DNA of 64,000 nucleotides, taken from NCBI GenBank assembly GCA_041281825.1, contig CP166298.1, forward strand, positions 1,302,001 to 1,366,000, written 5' to 3'. Made by a program: the position numbers and the translations under genes. The notes beneath the pieces were generated by a model. It was not told the origin of the DNA. It did no database searches and saw nothing but the letters and a program-made list of their open reading frames with translations. Positions 1 to 10,300 of this stretch are shown in pieces; the first letter of the stretch is position 1, and every line of letters starts with the position of its first letter. The stretch is from Paenibacillus_D tarimensis_A (GTDB taxonomy: Bacteria; Bacillota; Bacilli; Paenibacillales; Paenibacillaceae).

Positions 1-57
1 TTTTTCATTGTACGATTTTTCTATTCGAAGCAGATTAAAGCTGCGATCAATTTGTAA
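1..57 (+). CDS. possible 3' end of a gene entering from the left (unidentified)
   Basis: An open frame enters from the left edge and ends at TAA 55-57; its last residues read FFIVRFFYSKQIKAAINL. A hairpin terminator begins 12 bp after the stop, which is the spacing expected for a real gene end. Eighteen codons are too few to name the product; the hydrophobic then basic tail would suit a membrane protein such as a permease, but that is a guess. Confidence 0.4.
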   Translation, partial: FFIVRFFYSKQIKAAINL

Positions 58-69
58 TCTTACTTTGAA

Positions 70-108
70 GGGTTCCGAGAGCAGAGAAATTTGCTCCGGA
101 ACCCTTTT
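70..108 (+). terminator. Rho-independent terminator
   Basis: GGGTTCC at 70-76 pairs with GGAACCC at 98-104, and the stem continues through GAGAGCA/TGCTCC with one irregularity. TTTT follows the second arm. It sits 12 bp after the stop at 57 and insulates the gene at 310 from upstream transcription. Confidence 0.75.
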
Positions 109-203
109 CATCATTTCTATGAACAAGCCCAGCTAGTTATGATAGTGAAGGTTCCAGCTGCACAATTGCGACATGTTTGCAATCATTGTGTCGCGTTGAA
201 CGA

Positions 204-232
204 TTCATGAACCTTTATCCGCCCTATATAAT
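204..232 (+). promoter_or_regulatory. putative sigma-A promoter of the GH95-like gene
   Basis: A perfect TATAAT lies at 227-232, 78 bp before the start codon. The hexamer 17 bp upstream, TTCATG at 204-209, is a poor -35. Just upstream, GCGACA at 168-173 and TGTCGC at 189-194 form an inverted repeat that could be an operator. The CGTAAT element found before other genes here is not visible. Nothing else is recognisable between 109 and 309. Confidence 0.45.
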
Positions 233-309
233 AAGAGCCAGCAGCCGGCCATTTATGTGATAACACCTATCAAACCAAACCTTTTTATTCAGATTAGGAG
301 AGTAATAAA

Positions 310-3030
310 ATGACTAAAATGTCAGAAGCAAAACGGATGTACCAAAAAGGAAATTACGCCAGCGCGTACACAGAAGTGCCAATCTCAAATCCGGGATTGG
401 AATGGCGGGATGGTATGATCAGCGGAAATGGCGAAAACGGTTATATTACGTCAGGGTCGCCGTATACGGACAGCTTTATATTTCAAAATATGTGGTTCAA
501 CTATCCATCGCGAGATCCAAGAGTGATTCCGGAAGAATTAACGGGACAGCTTGCTGATGCCAGATGGAACGTTTTTAAGCTGAATGATGAGTGGAAAATT
601 ACCCACGCGGATGGTAAAACAAGAAAAAGAACTTTTTTTTACAGCTTCCATCCGGGACACCAGCTCAGATTAAGCATGGCTTATAAGGGAAGCGTTTCCG
701 GTTATGAAAGATGGACGAATTATGAAACGGCGGAAACCGGTGTGCGTTATACCGATGAATTCGGCGAGTGGATCCGCACCTCGTTTACTTCCAGAGACGA
801 CAATGTATCGATTACGAAGATCGCACAATCCTCCGACGGTGCAAAGATCGACATGCTCATCTCCATTGATGACATTTCGAGTATGTACAAGGCGCGAAAC
901 GGTATGTCGGAGGTTGAGGCGCTCAGATATAAAAAGCTGGTCGGTCCTGATGCCGAATATATCGCACAGGTTGCCCATTACCCGTCCTACCCGGGCAGCG
1001 AGCTGATCGACGGAGGATATGCCGGCCTGACACAAGTTATTGCTGTTAACGGAACCAAGAAGCGGGTACTCCTCGATGACACGAATGAACCGATGAATGC
1101 CGGAGAGGAACAGAATCCTGCGATTCAAGTGACCGGTGCAGACGCCGTATATTTAATCACGCAATCGAACAGAACATTCGATATGGGCAAAATAGAAGAT
1201 TTTGCCGGAATGACGCATTATGCTCTGGTTGACGATCTTTTTAAGAACACGAAGGCGGCAGCGGATAAATATAAAGATCCCTCCGGTAATTTCGATTATA
1301 ACGCTGCCCTTGCGACGCATGCCTTACAACATTCCGCAGAATTTAACGCTGTAAGTTTTAAGCTTCATGGCGACGAGGAATTCAAGAATGCTGACAACGC
1401 AGCGCTGATCGGCGCGCAAAAGACATCCAAAACCAAAATTAATCATGCTTTTTTGGAGCAGGTGTACAACCAGGGACGTTATGCCTTGATCTGCTGCAGC
1501 GGTTCCAGCGCCCCGCGCTTGTATGGGATGTGGACCGGAGAGTGGAATCCCGCCTGGCGTGGTATCTATACCCTTGACGCCAACGTGAATTTGCAGGTTT
1601 CCCCTATGAATACAGGTCATTTAATGCAAGCACCGCTTGGCTATATCACATTTTTCTTGAGAAATGCGCCAGACTTCGAATACAATGCGCGAATGGCGTA
1701 CGGGATGCACGATGCGCTGCAGGTATCGGTCAACTCGGACATCGACCGCGCAATGCATGTGGAATACGACAATGACTATCCTTTTGAGTATTGGAATGCC
1801 GGAGCGAGCTGGTGTCTGCTTCCCATCTTCGAGTATTGGCAGTGTTATGGAAACGGGCAAATTCCGATCAACGGCAACATGAGGATCCATGACCTGAAGC
1901 ACCTTCTTAGTGTAAAGGACGGGGGACTGACGGATGATGAATTCCGGCAATTGATCGACAAGGGATATCTGGATTTGGAAAAGGATATTTTGCTTCCGCT
2001 GCTGACAAAGCAGGCTAATTTCTGGGAACAAATATGCACGCCGGAATACTATACGGATATACACGGCAATGCTTGCCATGAGAAAGGCAAAACAGCGCTG
2101 AAACCGGGTGAAAAATATATGATTATTCCAACCTATTCACCGGAAAACAACCCGATCGGTTACAACAGTACGATTACGGCAAATGCCACTATGGATATTG
2201 CGGCGGCGCGGGATGGTCTGCATATGGTCATCGCCATGGAAAAAGCTGTGAAACGCGACGGATATGAAGCTGCAATTGCCAAATGGGAAGCCTTACTGAA
2301 GCTGCTGCCGGATTACAAGGTCGACAAGGACGGCGCCTTACGAGAATGGGCGATGAATGAATATACCGAAAACAACAACCACCGCCATTTAAGTCATCTC
2401 TACCCGGCATGGCCTGCATATGAAACGCAGAACAATGCGGAGCTGGTTCAAGCTGCAAATATCGCCATTGAGAACAGAGATAAATACAATACAGGGGATG
2501 CGACAGCGGGGCACGGCTGGATGCACAAGGCACTGGTTTACGCGAGGTTAAAAAATGGCGACGGGGCCGTCTCTTCCCTTCTGCCGATGATGACGGATTC
2601 CGGTTATTACACTTCCTTGATGACAGACCATGACACAAACAGAAGAAGCAACTGCTATTGCACGGATACACTATTTGGTACTGTGGGAGCTGTAAATGAA
2701 GCTCTGCTATTTTCCAATACAGGTGAAATTGAAGTTCTTCCGGCACTGCCCGCCCAATGGAAAGCCGGGACCATCAGCGGACTGATGGCAAGGACTCGGG
2801 TGGAGGTCAGAGAGTTATTATGGGATATTTGTTCTAACATTGTAAGTGTTACATTAAAATCTGATGCCGATCACAATGACATAAGATTAAAAGCCGGCAT
2901 TGACTGGACAAAAGCAACGGTTGACGGCCGTGAAGTAAAAGCGGTTTCCGATGGGTCTGATAAACATATTCACTTAACGCTGAGTTCCGGTATAGATGCT
3001 ACAGTCGTATTTTATTTGAATGAGGAGTAA
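310..3030 (+). CDS. GH95-like glycoside hydrolase, cytoplasmic (alpha-L-fucosidase/alpha-L-galactosidase type)
   Basis: The 906-residue product has no signal peptide, so it should act on imported oligosaccharides. It resembles family GH95, inverting enzymes that remove alpha-linked L-fucose or L-galactose. Seen in the sequence: the block MWTGEWNPAWRGIYTLDANV, corresponding to the GH95 motif around its catalytic-site asparagines; NNHRHLSHLYPAWPAYE, the typical HRHLSHLYG segment; and GDATAGHGWMHKA, corresponding to the GDGGTGWS region with a catalytic Asp. The N-terminal third looks like the GH95 beta-sandwich and the last about 100 residues like the C-terminal beta-sandwich. GH95 enzymes are often nearer 780 residues, so this is a long, divergent member. 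The ATG at 310 follows AGGAG at 296-300. It converges with the AraC gene, 26 bp away. The family call is fairly firm; the sugar specificity is not. Confidence 0.78.
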   Translation: MTKMSEAKRMYQKGNYASAYTEVPISNPGLEWRDGMISGNGENGYITSGSPYTDSFIFQNMWFNYPSRDPRVIPEELTGQLADARWNVFKLNDEWKITHADGKTRKRTFFYSFHPGHQLRLSMAYKGSVSGYERWTNYETAETGVRYTDEFGEWIRTSFTSRDDNVSITKIAQSSDGAKIDMLISIDDISSMYKARNGMSEVEALRYKKLVGPDAEYIAQVAHYPSYPGSELIDGGYAGLTQVIAVNGTKKRVLLDDTNEPMNAGEEQNPAIQVTGADAVYLITQSNRTFDMGKIEDFAGMTHYALVDDLFKNTKAAADKYKDPSGNFDYNAALATHALQHSAEFNAVSFKLHGDEEFKNADNAALIGAQKTSKTKINHAFLEQVYNQGRYALICCSGSSAPRLYGMWTGEWNPAWRGIYTLDANVNLQVSPMNTGHLMQAPLGYITFFLRNAPDFEYNARMAYGMHDALQVSVNSDIDRAMHVEYDNDYPFEYWNAGASWCLLPIFEYWQCYGNGQIPINGNMRIHDLKHLLSVKDGGLTDDEFRQLIDKGYLDLEKDILLPLLTKQANFWEQICTPEYYTDIHGNACHEKGKTALKPGEKYMIIPTYSPENNPIGYNSTITANATMDIAAARDGLHMVIAMEKAVKRDGYEAAIAKWEALLKLLPDYKVDKDGALREWAMNEYTENNNHRHLSHLYPAWPAYETQNNAELVQAANIAIENRDKYNTGDATAGHGWMHKALVYARLKNGDGAVSSLLPMMTDSGYYTSLMTDHDTNRRSNCYCTDTLFGTVGAVNEALLFSNTGEIEVLPALPAQWKAGTISGLMARTRVEVRELLWDICSNIVSVTLKSDADHNDIRLKAGIDWTKATVDGREVKAVSDGSDKHIHLTLSSGIDATVVFYLNEE

Positions 3031-3056
3031 AAGGAGCGGCGTTCCGTCCAAGAGAA

Positions 3057-3932
3057 CTATTTGTCGTTCCCGATCGAGCGAAACTCGCCTGCGGAGACGT
3101 TGTAGTATTTCTTAAAGGCGGTACAAAAATGCTCCAAAGAAGAAAAACCGACATGCTGCGCTATTTCACTAATGGACATTGAGGTCGTAGTAAGAAGGTG
3201 AGCGGCAGCCGTCATTCTTGCCTTTGTCTTTTTTTGCGTAAACGACATGCCGTAATACTGTTGAATTGTTCTCTCCGTCTGTCTGACGCTTAATCCCAGG
3301 TTTTGAGCGAGCTTCTGTATCGTTAACTCGTGAAAGTTTGCCAGAAAGCTGTTCTCGATGATAACAACTCTCTTGTCATCCAAGGTTTTAAGCGGCAAAG
3401 CGGAGGATGTCGGATAATTGTTTGTATAGTTTCTGATCAGCTTGATAACGATCTGCTCGATAATATTTTGAACCGACAGGTAGCAGCCGATATACCGGTG
3501 GGTAGTTTCAAACGAGAGCTGCTCGAACAATTGCATCAAATTCTGCTTATCCTGACCGAACCAAAAGGTCGTGTGAACGAATTGGTCTGCAAGGAAGGAA
3601 AGCTCCGGATCATCATTAACTTTATTGTCCAACACTTCAAAGCATATGCAGTATTCCGCCATAGGGTCAGAGAGATCCGGAATTTGCTCGTGCTCAATAT
3701 CCGGGCCCGTCATGAACAGCGTGCCGGGAACGATCGGATATTTGCGGCCGTTTGCTGCCAAGACTCCCTGTCCCCGAGGAATATAATGCAGTTCGTAGCT
3801 TTTAATGCTATGGCTGTGTTCGAGAAAGGATTGATAAAAGTACCCGAATCTGATATACAGAACGTTTAATAATAAACCGCCTAACGAAATCTTGATGTTC
3901 ATATTTTCAACACTAACCTTTGGGAGCTCCAC
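3057..3932 (-). CDS. AraC-family transcriptional regulator
   Basis: The product is about 291 residues with an N-terminal cupin-like sensor (LHYIPRGQGVLAANGRKYPI, with MTGPDIEHEQIP typical of AraC effector domains) and a C-terminal double helix-turn-helix. The first helix pair includes LTIQKLAQNLGLSVRQTERT and the second ISEIAQHVGFSSLEHFCTAF. The frame can be read from a TTG at 3941, but AGGGTGGA at 3942-3949 is then too close; the GTG at 3930-3932 has good spacing and is preferred, while an internal ATG is also possible. It is not closely related to the other two AraC regulators in this window. Its C-terminal end faces the GH95-like gene and its promoter region faces the giant gene at 4350, so either could be a target. 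Confidence 0.9.
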   Translation of the reverse strand: MELPKVSVENMNIKISLGGLLLNVLYIRFGYFYQSFLEHSHSIKSYELHYIPRGQGVLAANGRKYPIVPGTLFMTGPDIEHEQIPDLSDPMAEYCICFEVLDNKVNDDPELSFLADQFVHTTFWFGQDKQNLMQLFEQLSFETTHRYIGCYLSVQNIIEQIVIKLIRNYTNNYPTSSALPLKTLDDKRVVIIENSFLANFHELTIQKLAQNLGLSVRQTERTIQQYYGMSFTQKKTKARMTAAAHLLTTTSMSISEIAQHVGFSSLEHFCTAFKKYYNVSAGEFRSIGNDK

Positions 3933-4075
3933 TTGGCCCAATCCACCCTTCGCAAGTCTTAGTGAAGTCTACTATATCTCATTGTATCATTTTCTGATGC
4001 CGGTTAATAAAGCATTTTGCAAGCCGGGTCGTGTAAAAGCGGAATCACGGATCCTTAGATTAAGATTCATAAAGC

Positions 4076-4108
4076 AGGAGCTGCGTTTGCAGCTCCTTTA
4101 TGTTTTGT
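4076..4108 (+). terminator. Rho-independent terminator-like hairpin
   Basis: GGAGCTGC at 4077-4084 pairs perfectly with GCAGCTCC at 4089-4096 around a GTTT loop, followed by TTTATGTTTTG. No gene on the plus strand ends just before it, so it may insulate the promoters that follow or be left over from a lost gene. Confidence 0.65.
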
Positions 4109-4116
4109 CGTAATTA

Positions 4117-4143
4117 GCGTAATTTTGTTATAGCAATAATAAT
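4117..4143 (+). promoter_or_regulatory. regulon element copy 1 with -10-like AATAAT
   Basis: GCGTAATTTTGTTATAGC at 4117-4134 is one of about eleven copies of a CGTAATWTTGTTATA-like element found before transcription units in this window. AATAAT at 4138-4143 starts 20 nt after the C of CGT, the same spacing as at 24608/24628 and 26351/26371. Confidence 0.55.
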
Positions 4144-4175
4144 AAAATGTTATTTTAATGAATTAACCTAGCAGA

Positions 4176-4208
4176 TATAATGTGATTAAAGCGTAATTTT
4201 GTTGTAAG
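4176..4208 (+). promoter_or_regulatory. TATAAT box and regulon element copy 2
   Basis: A perfect TATAAT lies at 4176-4181, and a second close match to the element, GCGTAATTTTGTTGTAAG, lies at 4191-4208. This copy has no -10-like hexamer at the usual spacing, so it may be a second regulator site downstream of the start point rather than part of a promoter. Confidence 0.45.
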
Positions 4209-4210
4209 TG

Positions 4211-4224
4211 TGGAAGCGCTTCCA
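4211..4224 (+). promoter_or_regulatory. cre-like palindrome (CcpA/LacI-family operator candidate)
   Basis: TGGAAGCGCTTCCA is a perfect 14-bp palindrome matching the Gram-positive catabolite element (TGNNARCGNWWWCA) apart from one position. It lies about 125 bp before the start codon at 4350 and just downstream of the putative promoter, where a bound CcpA-type repressor would block transcription. This fits glucose repression of a polysaccharide locus. Confidence 0.6.
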
Positions 4225-4349
4225 GTCGGCGGCGGCAAAATGGGAGCGATGGTTTTTCCCAAGTGCTAGATTTTAGCAGCTTGCCAGATTATGTGGAAGG
4301 GAGGTCAAATGGTTACTGCATTAAAGTATACACAATCAGGAGGATGAGG

Positions 4350-7300
4350 ATGGTCTACAGATCGAAAGCTTTATTCAAGCGACACAGGAATATTTCAATA
4401 AGAATGTTATCAGTCTCCCTGGCGGCGGCGCTTATCTTGCAGCTGATTGTCCCTGTAATGACACAGGTGGTCGATGCAGAGGATCAAACTGCCGCGGCTT
4501 CCAATGCGAACGGCTATTTGGACAAGCTTAATTTCGGCAATACGGATTCTGAAAGCGCTCACAACCTCAGGGGCGACTTTACAAGCGTGATTACCGGATT
4601 CATGGGCGAAACCGCTCGGGTGTCGAATCCGCGCGTACCGCAAGAAGGACAGGGCGGGGATCTGACGTTTACGATGAAGGTCGATCCGTATCTCCGCAAC
4701 TACTTCACTTTAAAGCTGGCGGGAGAAGACAACACATCGGGCTATAATAGCGTGGTTAATATCAACGGCGAGCAAGTCGGTTATTTGAGACACGGGGATT
4801 ATGAAGCCGTCAGCAAGGGCTGGTGGTTGCCGAACCGCTTTTATTACAATACGGTCATGCTTCCGCTGGAGTCCACATACGGGAAAGAGACCGTTGAAAT
4901 CACCATCCGAACACTCAATCAGTGGGGGGGTGTAACGAATTCTTCCAGAGGTTTCTACAGCGCATACACCCACACGCAGGCCTATTTCAATGTGGAAGGC
5001 GAGCAACAAGGTTATAAGTTTAGGGAAGGCCAGAATCCGGACACCATTGTGGCGGCGGATTTGACGAATGAGGAGAAGCAGGCGAGAATCGACGGCTATA
5101 TGCAAAACATGATTAACCTGTTTAACAATTATTCGGCCAAAGTCGATTCGAATGCGGGCGGCAAGCTGTCGATCATCCGTTATCAGGATGAATTGAAGTT
5201 TTACGCAAGCGCTTTGAAATACAGCTGGTCTCCGGCGCAGACGCCGGAAGAGAAACAGGCGGCGCTGCAGCGGATCTTCAAAACGATCGACAACCATGTC
5301 AAGGATTATTACCGCAATACGAGACAGGTGCTGCGGGGCGGCCATCAGGGCGACTGGGGCGGCTACTACGGCGCGCTCGGCGAAGCGCTGTACATCGTCG
5401 AGAACCTGATCAAAGACGACACGATCTATGGGGAAGCGGCTTTTAATGCGTTTCTGGACGAGCCGTTCGTCACCGGAACGACCGAAGGCGAGTTTTCTCT
5501 TGCAGGCGTGGACTGGGAAGGCGGCGAGCTGACGCGCCGCGAAGCGTGGGAGCGGGCGCTGAAAGCGAACTTCGACTTTGCCCGCTCGCGGCTCTCTTAC
5601 ATTTACAATCAGATGCTCTATACGTACGAAGGCGCGTGGGAAGCTCACGTGGGTCTTGGCATCATCGGTTCTCCGTTCTTTGAGGGCAAGGAGCGCAGCC
5701 ATCAGATTTTGCTCGAGTCGCTCGGGATCAGACCGTTCCTCGGCGAAGAAGTGCTGGTCGGCCCGAACGGTGAAGAGCTCGATGTGTATCACTCTCTGTT
5801 CTACCATGACGGGCAGGCTCATTTTACGGACGATTACATCCACATTATCGGCAAAGGACTTGCCAAGAGCAAGCTGGACGAGAACGGCGACGTGGTGCGC
5901 CGCAAGCCGTACGGCGAGCATTATTATGGCTTGACGGAGGCGGGGCTGACAAGGGAAAACGGCTATGTCGCCAATTACGGCGAAGCGGCAAACTATATTC
6001 TGAATTATTACTATAAAACGCTCGATCACGCCGGCGACGAGGAAATCAATGACGAGCTTCTGAAAGCGGCGCTGAAAAACATGCATGCTCGCGGATTTGT
6101 CCGTTATTCGTCCTTGGACGGCGACGGCAAACGAGTGATGCGGGCGGAGCAAATGACGGACGAGCGCAATCAGACGTTGACCGGATTCCACGCGTACGGC
6201 GCGAGAGTGGGACTTGGCATGACGATGCACTATGCATCTCTGGAAATGACGATGGCGCAAAACGAGGAGCGGTACAGCGGTCCGGAGTGGGACGAGTACT
6301 GGCAGTATGCGAAAGAAGCGGTCGGCTTTGCGCAGCAGCAGCTTGCGGATCGCCAGTTGTTTAATGCGAACGACTTCGGCAACAGCGGTACAAACAGCGG
6401 ACGAAATTTCCGTCTGGCGGAGACCTACAAGTATGTCACGGCCGAGCGGGCCAATTACAGCCGCTTCGGCGGCAGCGTGATGGCCGGCGTTGTCCTGCCG
6501 CACACGGATTTCGATTATTACAGGCCGGAAGAAATCGCTGCACTTGACGTCAATCCGGATGATTACGAGCAGTTTGCCTGGGCGGATATCGACAATCTAT
6601 ACCTGTCGGTAAAAGACGGCGATTTCCGACTGTTCGGCGCGCTCTTCTACCGCAATAAAGGTTCGGTGAGCAACGGCAGGCTTAATGTGATGAAAGACAA
6701 CTACAGTCATGTCGTTCAGATCGCCACCAACAACCGGTTCCGGTATGAAGATTACTATTTGCGTCCGGATGATATCGACACCGATTACATGTCGGACCAG
6801 GGGGTTATTGCAGGCGGAGCTCCCCAGGCGCTCATCGGCGAAGTCGGGCCGATTTCGTATCAACCGGGCGTTGGAACCGTCAACCGCGATAATCATGAAC
6901 CGGACACGCCTTACTCGGGTTATCCGGAACTGCAGACTTCGCGGTACGGCAAGTATTTCATGATTTTCAACACGACCCGCGAGGAATACGGGAATACCCG
7001 GACGTTCGACGTTGAACTGCCGGCAGATTTCAGCGGCAGCTCGGTGCTCGACCTCGTGTCCGGGACGAACGTTCCCGTCGTGGGCGGGAAAGTGACCCTT
7101 GCGCCTAAATCGGCGATGGTGCTGAAATTAACGTCGGATATCGAGCTCGCTCCGAAGCCGTTCCACGTTGACTTTGTGAATGCTCTGGCAGGCAACGGTT
7201 ATGTCGGCGTCTCCTGGAAAACGACCTCCGGCGGGCAATCGTACACGATTAAACGCTCGGAAACGGAAAATGGGGAATACGAAACGATCGCGACAGGCGT

Positions 7301-10300
7301 AACGGGCAATTATTATAAAGATACTGCCGCTCAAAACGGCAAGGTTTATTATTACAAGGTTGCGGCCGTCAACGAAAACGGAGCAGGCTGGGATTCCTGG
7401 CGCGCGAAGGTTGATTTGACAGCGCCGGTATCCGGCAATGCCGACACGTCGTGGCGCGATGACCGGCTCGGCGGAACGGCCGGCAGCGCTGTGATCGACG
7501 GTTCATCGATCTCCATCGGCTCTGTGGGCGGCGCAGGTCTCGGTGAAGGCGACGATTATAACATCTATAAGCGGGATATTAACGATTCGCTGCACGTTGT
7601 CAGCCAGGTCGCAGCCGGAAACAGCACGATCAGCGCGAAGCTGAACAGCGCATCCGGAGAAGCAAGCGGCATTATGATGCGCGACCGGCTCACGGAAGGC
7701 AAAGCTCGCTATATCTATTTCGGTGCTGATGAAAGCGGCAATCTCGTTCTGCAGAACCGCACACGGGTCTCAATGCATCAATGGTCCAATCAGGTTGTAA
7801 GTCCAATGAATGCGAACATTGAAGGCTACACGGCGGCGGAGTATCCGTACATCAAGCTGATGCGGGATCATGATTCGCAGACGGTATACGCGTTCGTCTC
7901 CAAGGACGGAGCAGACTGGAACTATGTCACGAAGATGATGACGTTGCTGCCGTACGCCTACTATACAGGCGTAGTCGCTGCAGGTGAAGCGGAGTTCAGC
8001 GAGGTAGCGGTTACGGAAATTCCGAAAGGCATCGTCACGCCTTTCACTGTCAGAGTGAATGATCAGGTGACGCTGCACTGGAACAAGCCGAAGCAAGCCT
8101 CTTGGTTCAACGTCTACCGTACCTATGATGAAGAGGCGGGCTTGACCGACCCGGTATCCAAACCGGGCACAACCGAATTGGAAGACGGTTCCCCTTGGGA
8201 AGAGGTGCTCACGGGTACGAGAGCGACGTCATTCCAGGACGCCTTACGGTTCGGCAGTGTGCATTATAAGGTGATGGCCGTTCACGGTGACGGCTCCCCG
8301 CAACCGTTCTCGGCCGCCGCAAGCGCTTCTGCGGATTCGATTGACTTCGTGTTAGAGGAAGCGGAGAGCTTGCCGGCTTCCGATTATACGAAGGTCAGCT
8401 TCTACCTGTTCCATAAGGAGCTGGACCGCATCAAAGCGGAGCTGGCGAAGCCTGAAGCGGACGAGCAAGTGCTGATTAACGAAATCTACGACGCCAAGAA
8501 ATTGCTTGTTTCCTTCAGAACTCTTCTGACGAAAGTGCAGCTGCAGCCATCTATGGTAAGAGCATCAGATAAGGCTTTGGGAAATGACAGTATCTCAGAA
8601 GAACAAAATGGATGGTATCTCTTCGATGGAGACTTTTCAACAGTAACCCAAACCAGATCCACCATTAGTTGGGTTACCGTAGATTTCGGAGCAGGCAATG
8701 AAAAAGTTGTTGATACCTTCCGCTTCAAACCAAGAGCTAACGTAGTCAACCGTGTAATTAATACCGTATTTCAAGGTTCCAATGATGGTGTGAACTATGT
8801 TGACCTGTATAAAATTACAAGTGCTAATGCTACCGAATGGAATAGTGTTTTAAATCCGGACAAAACGCCATACCGTTATATCCGAATTTATGACGATCAT
8901 TTAGGGCGTTGTACCTTTGAAGAAATCGAGTTCTTAGAAATTGCAGTGGACAAGACACTGCTCACGCTCTTGCTGGAGGAAGCGGCAGCAGCGGTCGATG
9001 CAGGTGTTTATACGGAAGACAGCTTGCAGGCGCTTGACCAAGAGAGAGTCAGTGCGGCAGCTGTGCTGGACAATGCAGATGCAACCCAGGCAGAGGTGGA
9101 CGCTGCGGACAACCGTCTGCTGGCTGCACTGGATGCGCTGGTGTACATCGAAGGCATGCCGGTGCTGGAATCGCAGCGAGACAAAACCGTCATCGCGGAA
9201 ACTGCATTGACGTTCAAAGTTGAGGCGGTAAATACCGATGCCGATGTTGTATATGGGGTTATCGATCTGCCTCAGGGAGCGTCCTTCGATGCAGCGTCCG
9301 GAATGTTCGAATGGATGCCTGGCAGAGAACAGGGCGGTGTGCACGTAGTCACGTTCACCGCGACGTCCGGCGACTTATCTTCGTCCAAAACGATCAGGAT
9401 CACGGTCAAAGGTCAGCCGGTATTTGAGCCGGTGACAACGGTTGAATTGACGGCGAAACAGCCGTTCCAGTATGAACTGCCGGTTTCCGATCCGACCGGC
9501 GAACCGCTCGTATACAGTGCAAGTGAATTGCCTGAAGGCGCGAAGTTCAACGCTTCAGAAGGCTTATTCAGCTGGACGCCGGAACAAGCCGATTACGGCA
9601 GCCATTCGGTAACCTTTACGGTCGGTAACGGATTTTTTGAGGTTAGCCAGACGATTCATTTTAAAGTCGATCTGAGCATCCTGCCGGCGGAAGATTACAC
9701 GAGAGGAAGCTACTACCTGTACATTCAGGAAGTGGAGCGGATCCGGACGGAAATCGTCAAGCCGGACGCCGATATCGCACAGCTTCTGGCCGAGCTTGAG
9801 CAGGCTGAAGGGCGGCTCGTTCAAGTGCCGTTGTCGCTTTATTCGTTCGAAGGAAATGCGGACAACGCCATTGGCTCGTCTGACGGAACCGTTCACGGAA
9901 CTCCCGTATATGCGGAAGGAGTGGTCGGGCAAGCCGTCGATCTGGCTGGAGAAAATTATGTGACTCTGCCTAAGACGCATGCGCTTGCCAATTATGACGA
10001 GATCACCTTGGCAACGTGGGTATATTGGAAGGGCGGCAACCAGTGGCAGCGCATTTTCGACTTTGGCAATGATAGAAATCAATACTTGTTCCTGACGCCG
10101 AGATCGGGCAACAATACGCTGCGGTTCGGGATTAAGAACGGCAGCAATGAACAAATGGTTCAAACATCGCAGATGCCGGCGGGCCAATGGGTGCATGTGG
10201 CGGTGACGCTTGGAAACAGTACGGCGAAGCTTTATGTCAACGGCGAAGAGAAGGCATCGGCAGGCGGCTTCACGATTAAGCCAAGCGATTTCAAACCGGG

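Larger units (their letters stand above)
3933..4349. other. intergenic region between araC and the first giant gene
   Basis: This 417-bp stretch contains an orphan terminator hairpin, two copies of the CGTAATTTTGTT element, a perfect TATAAT at 4176-4181, and a perfect 14-bp palindrome of cre type. The first 130 bp show no supported gene; a 73-codon frame across 3892-4113 overlaps the regulator on the other strand and has no family features. Confidence 0.6.

Noticed and set aside
3892..4113. 73-codon plus-strand frame upstream of the first giant gene
   Set aside because: It overlaps the start of araC, has low-complexity hydrophobic ends, lacks a ribosome-binding site and ends inside a terminator stem.
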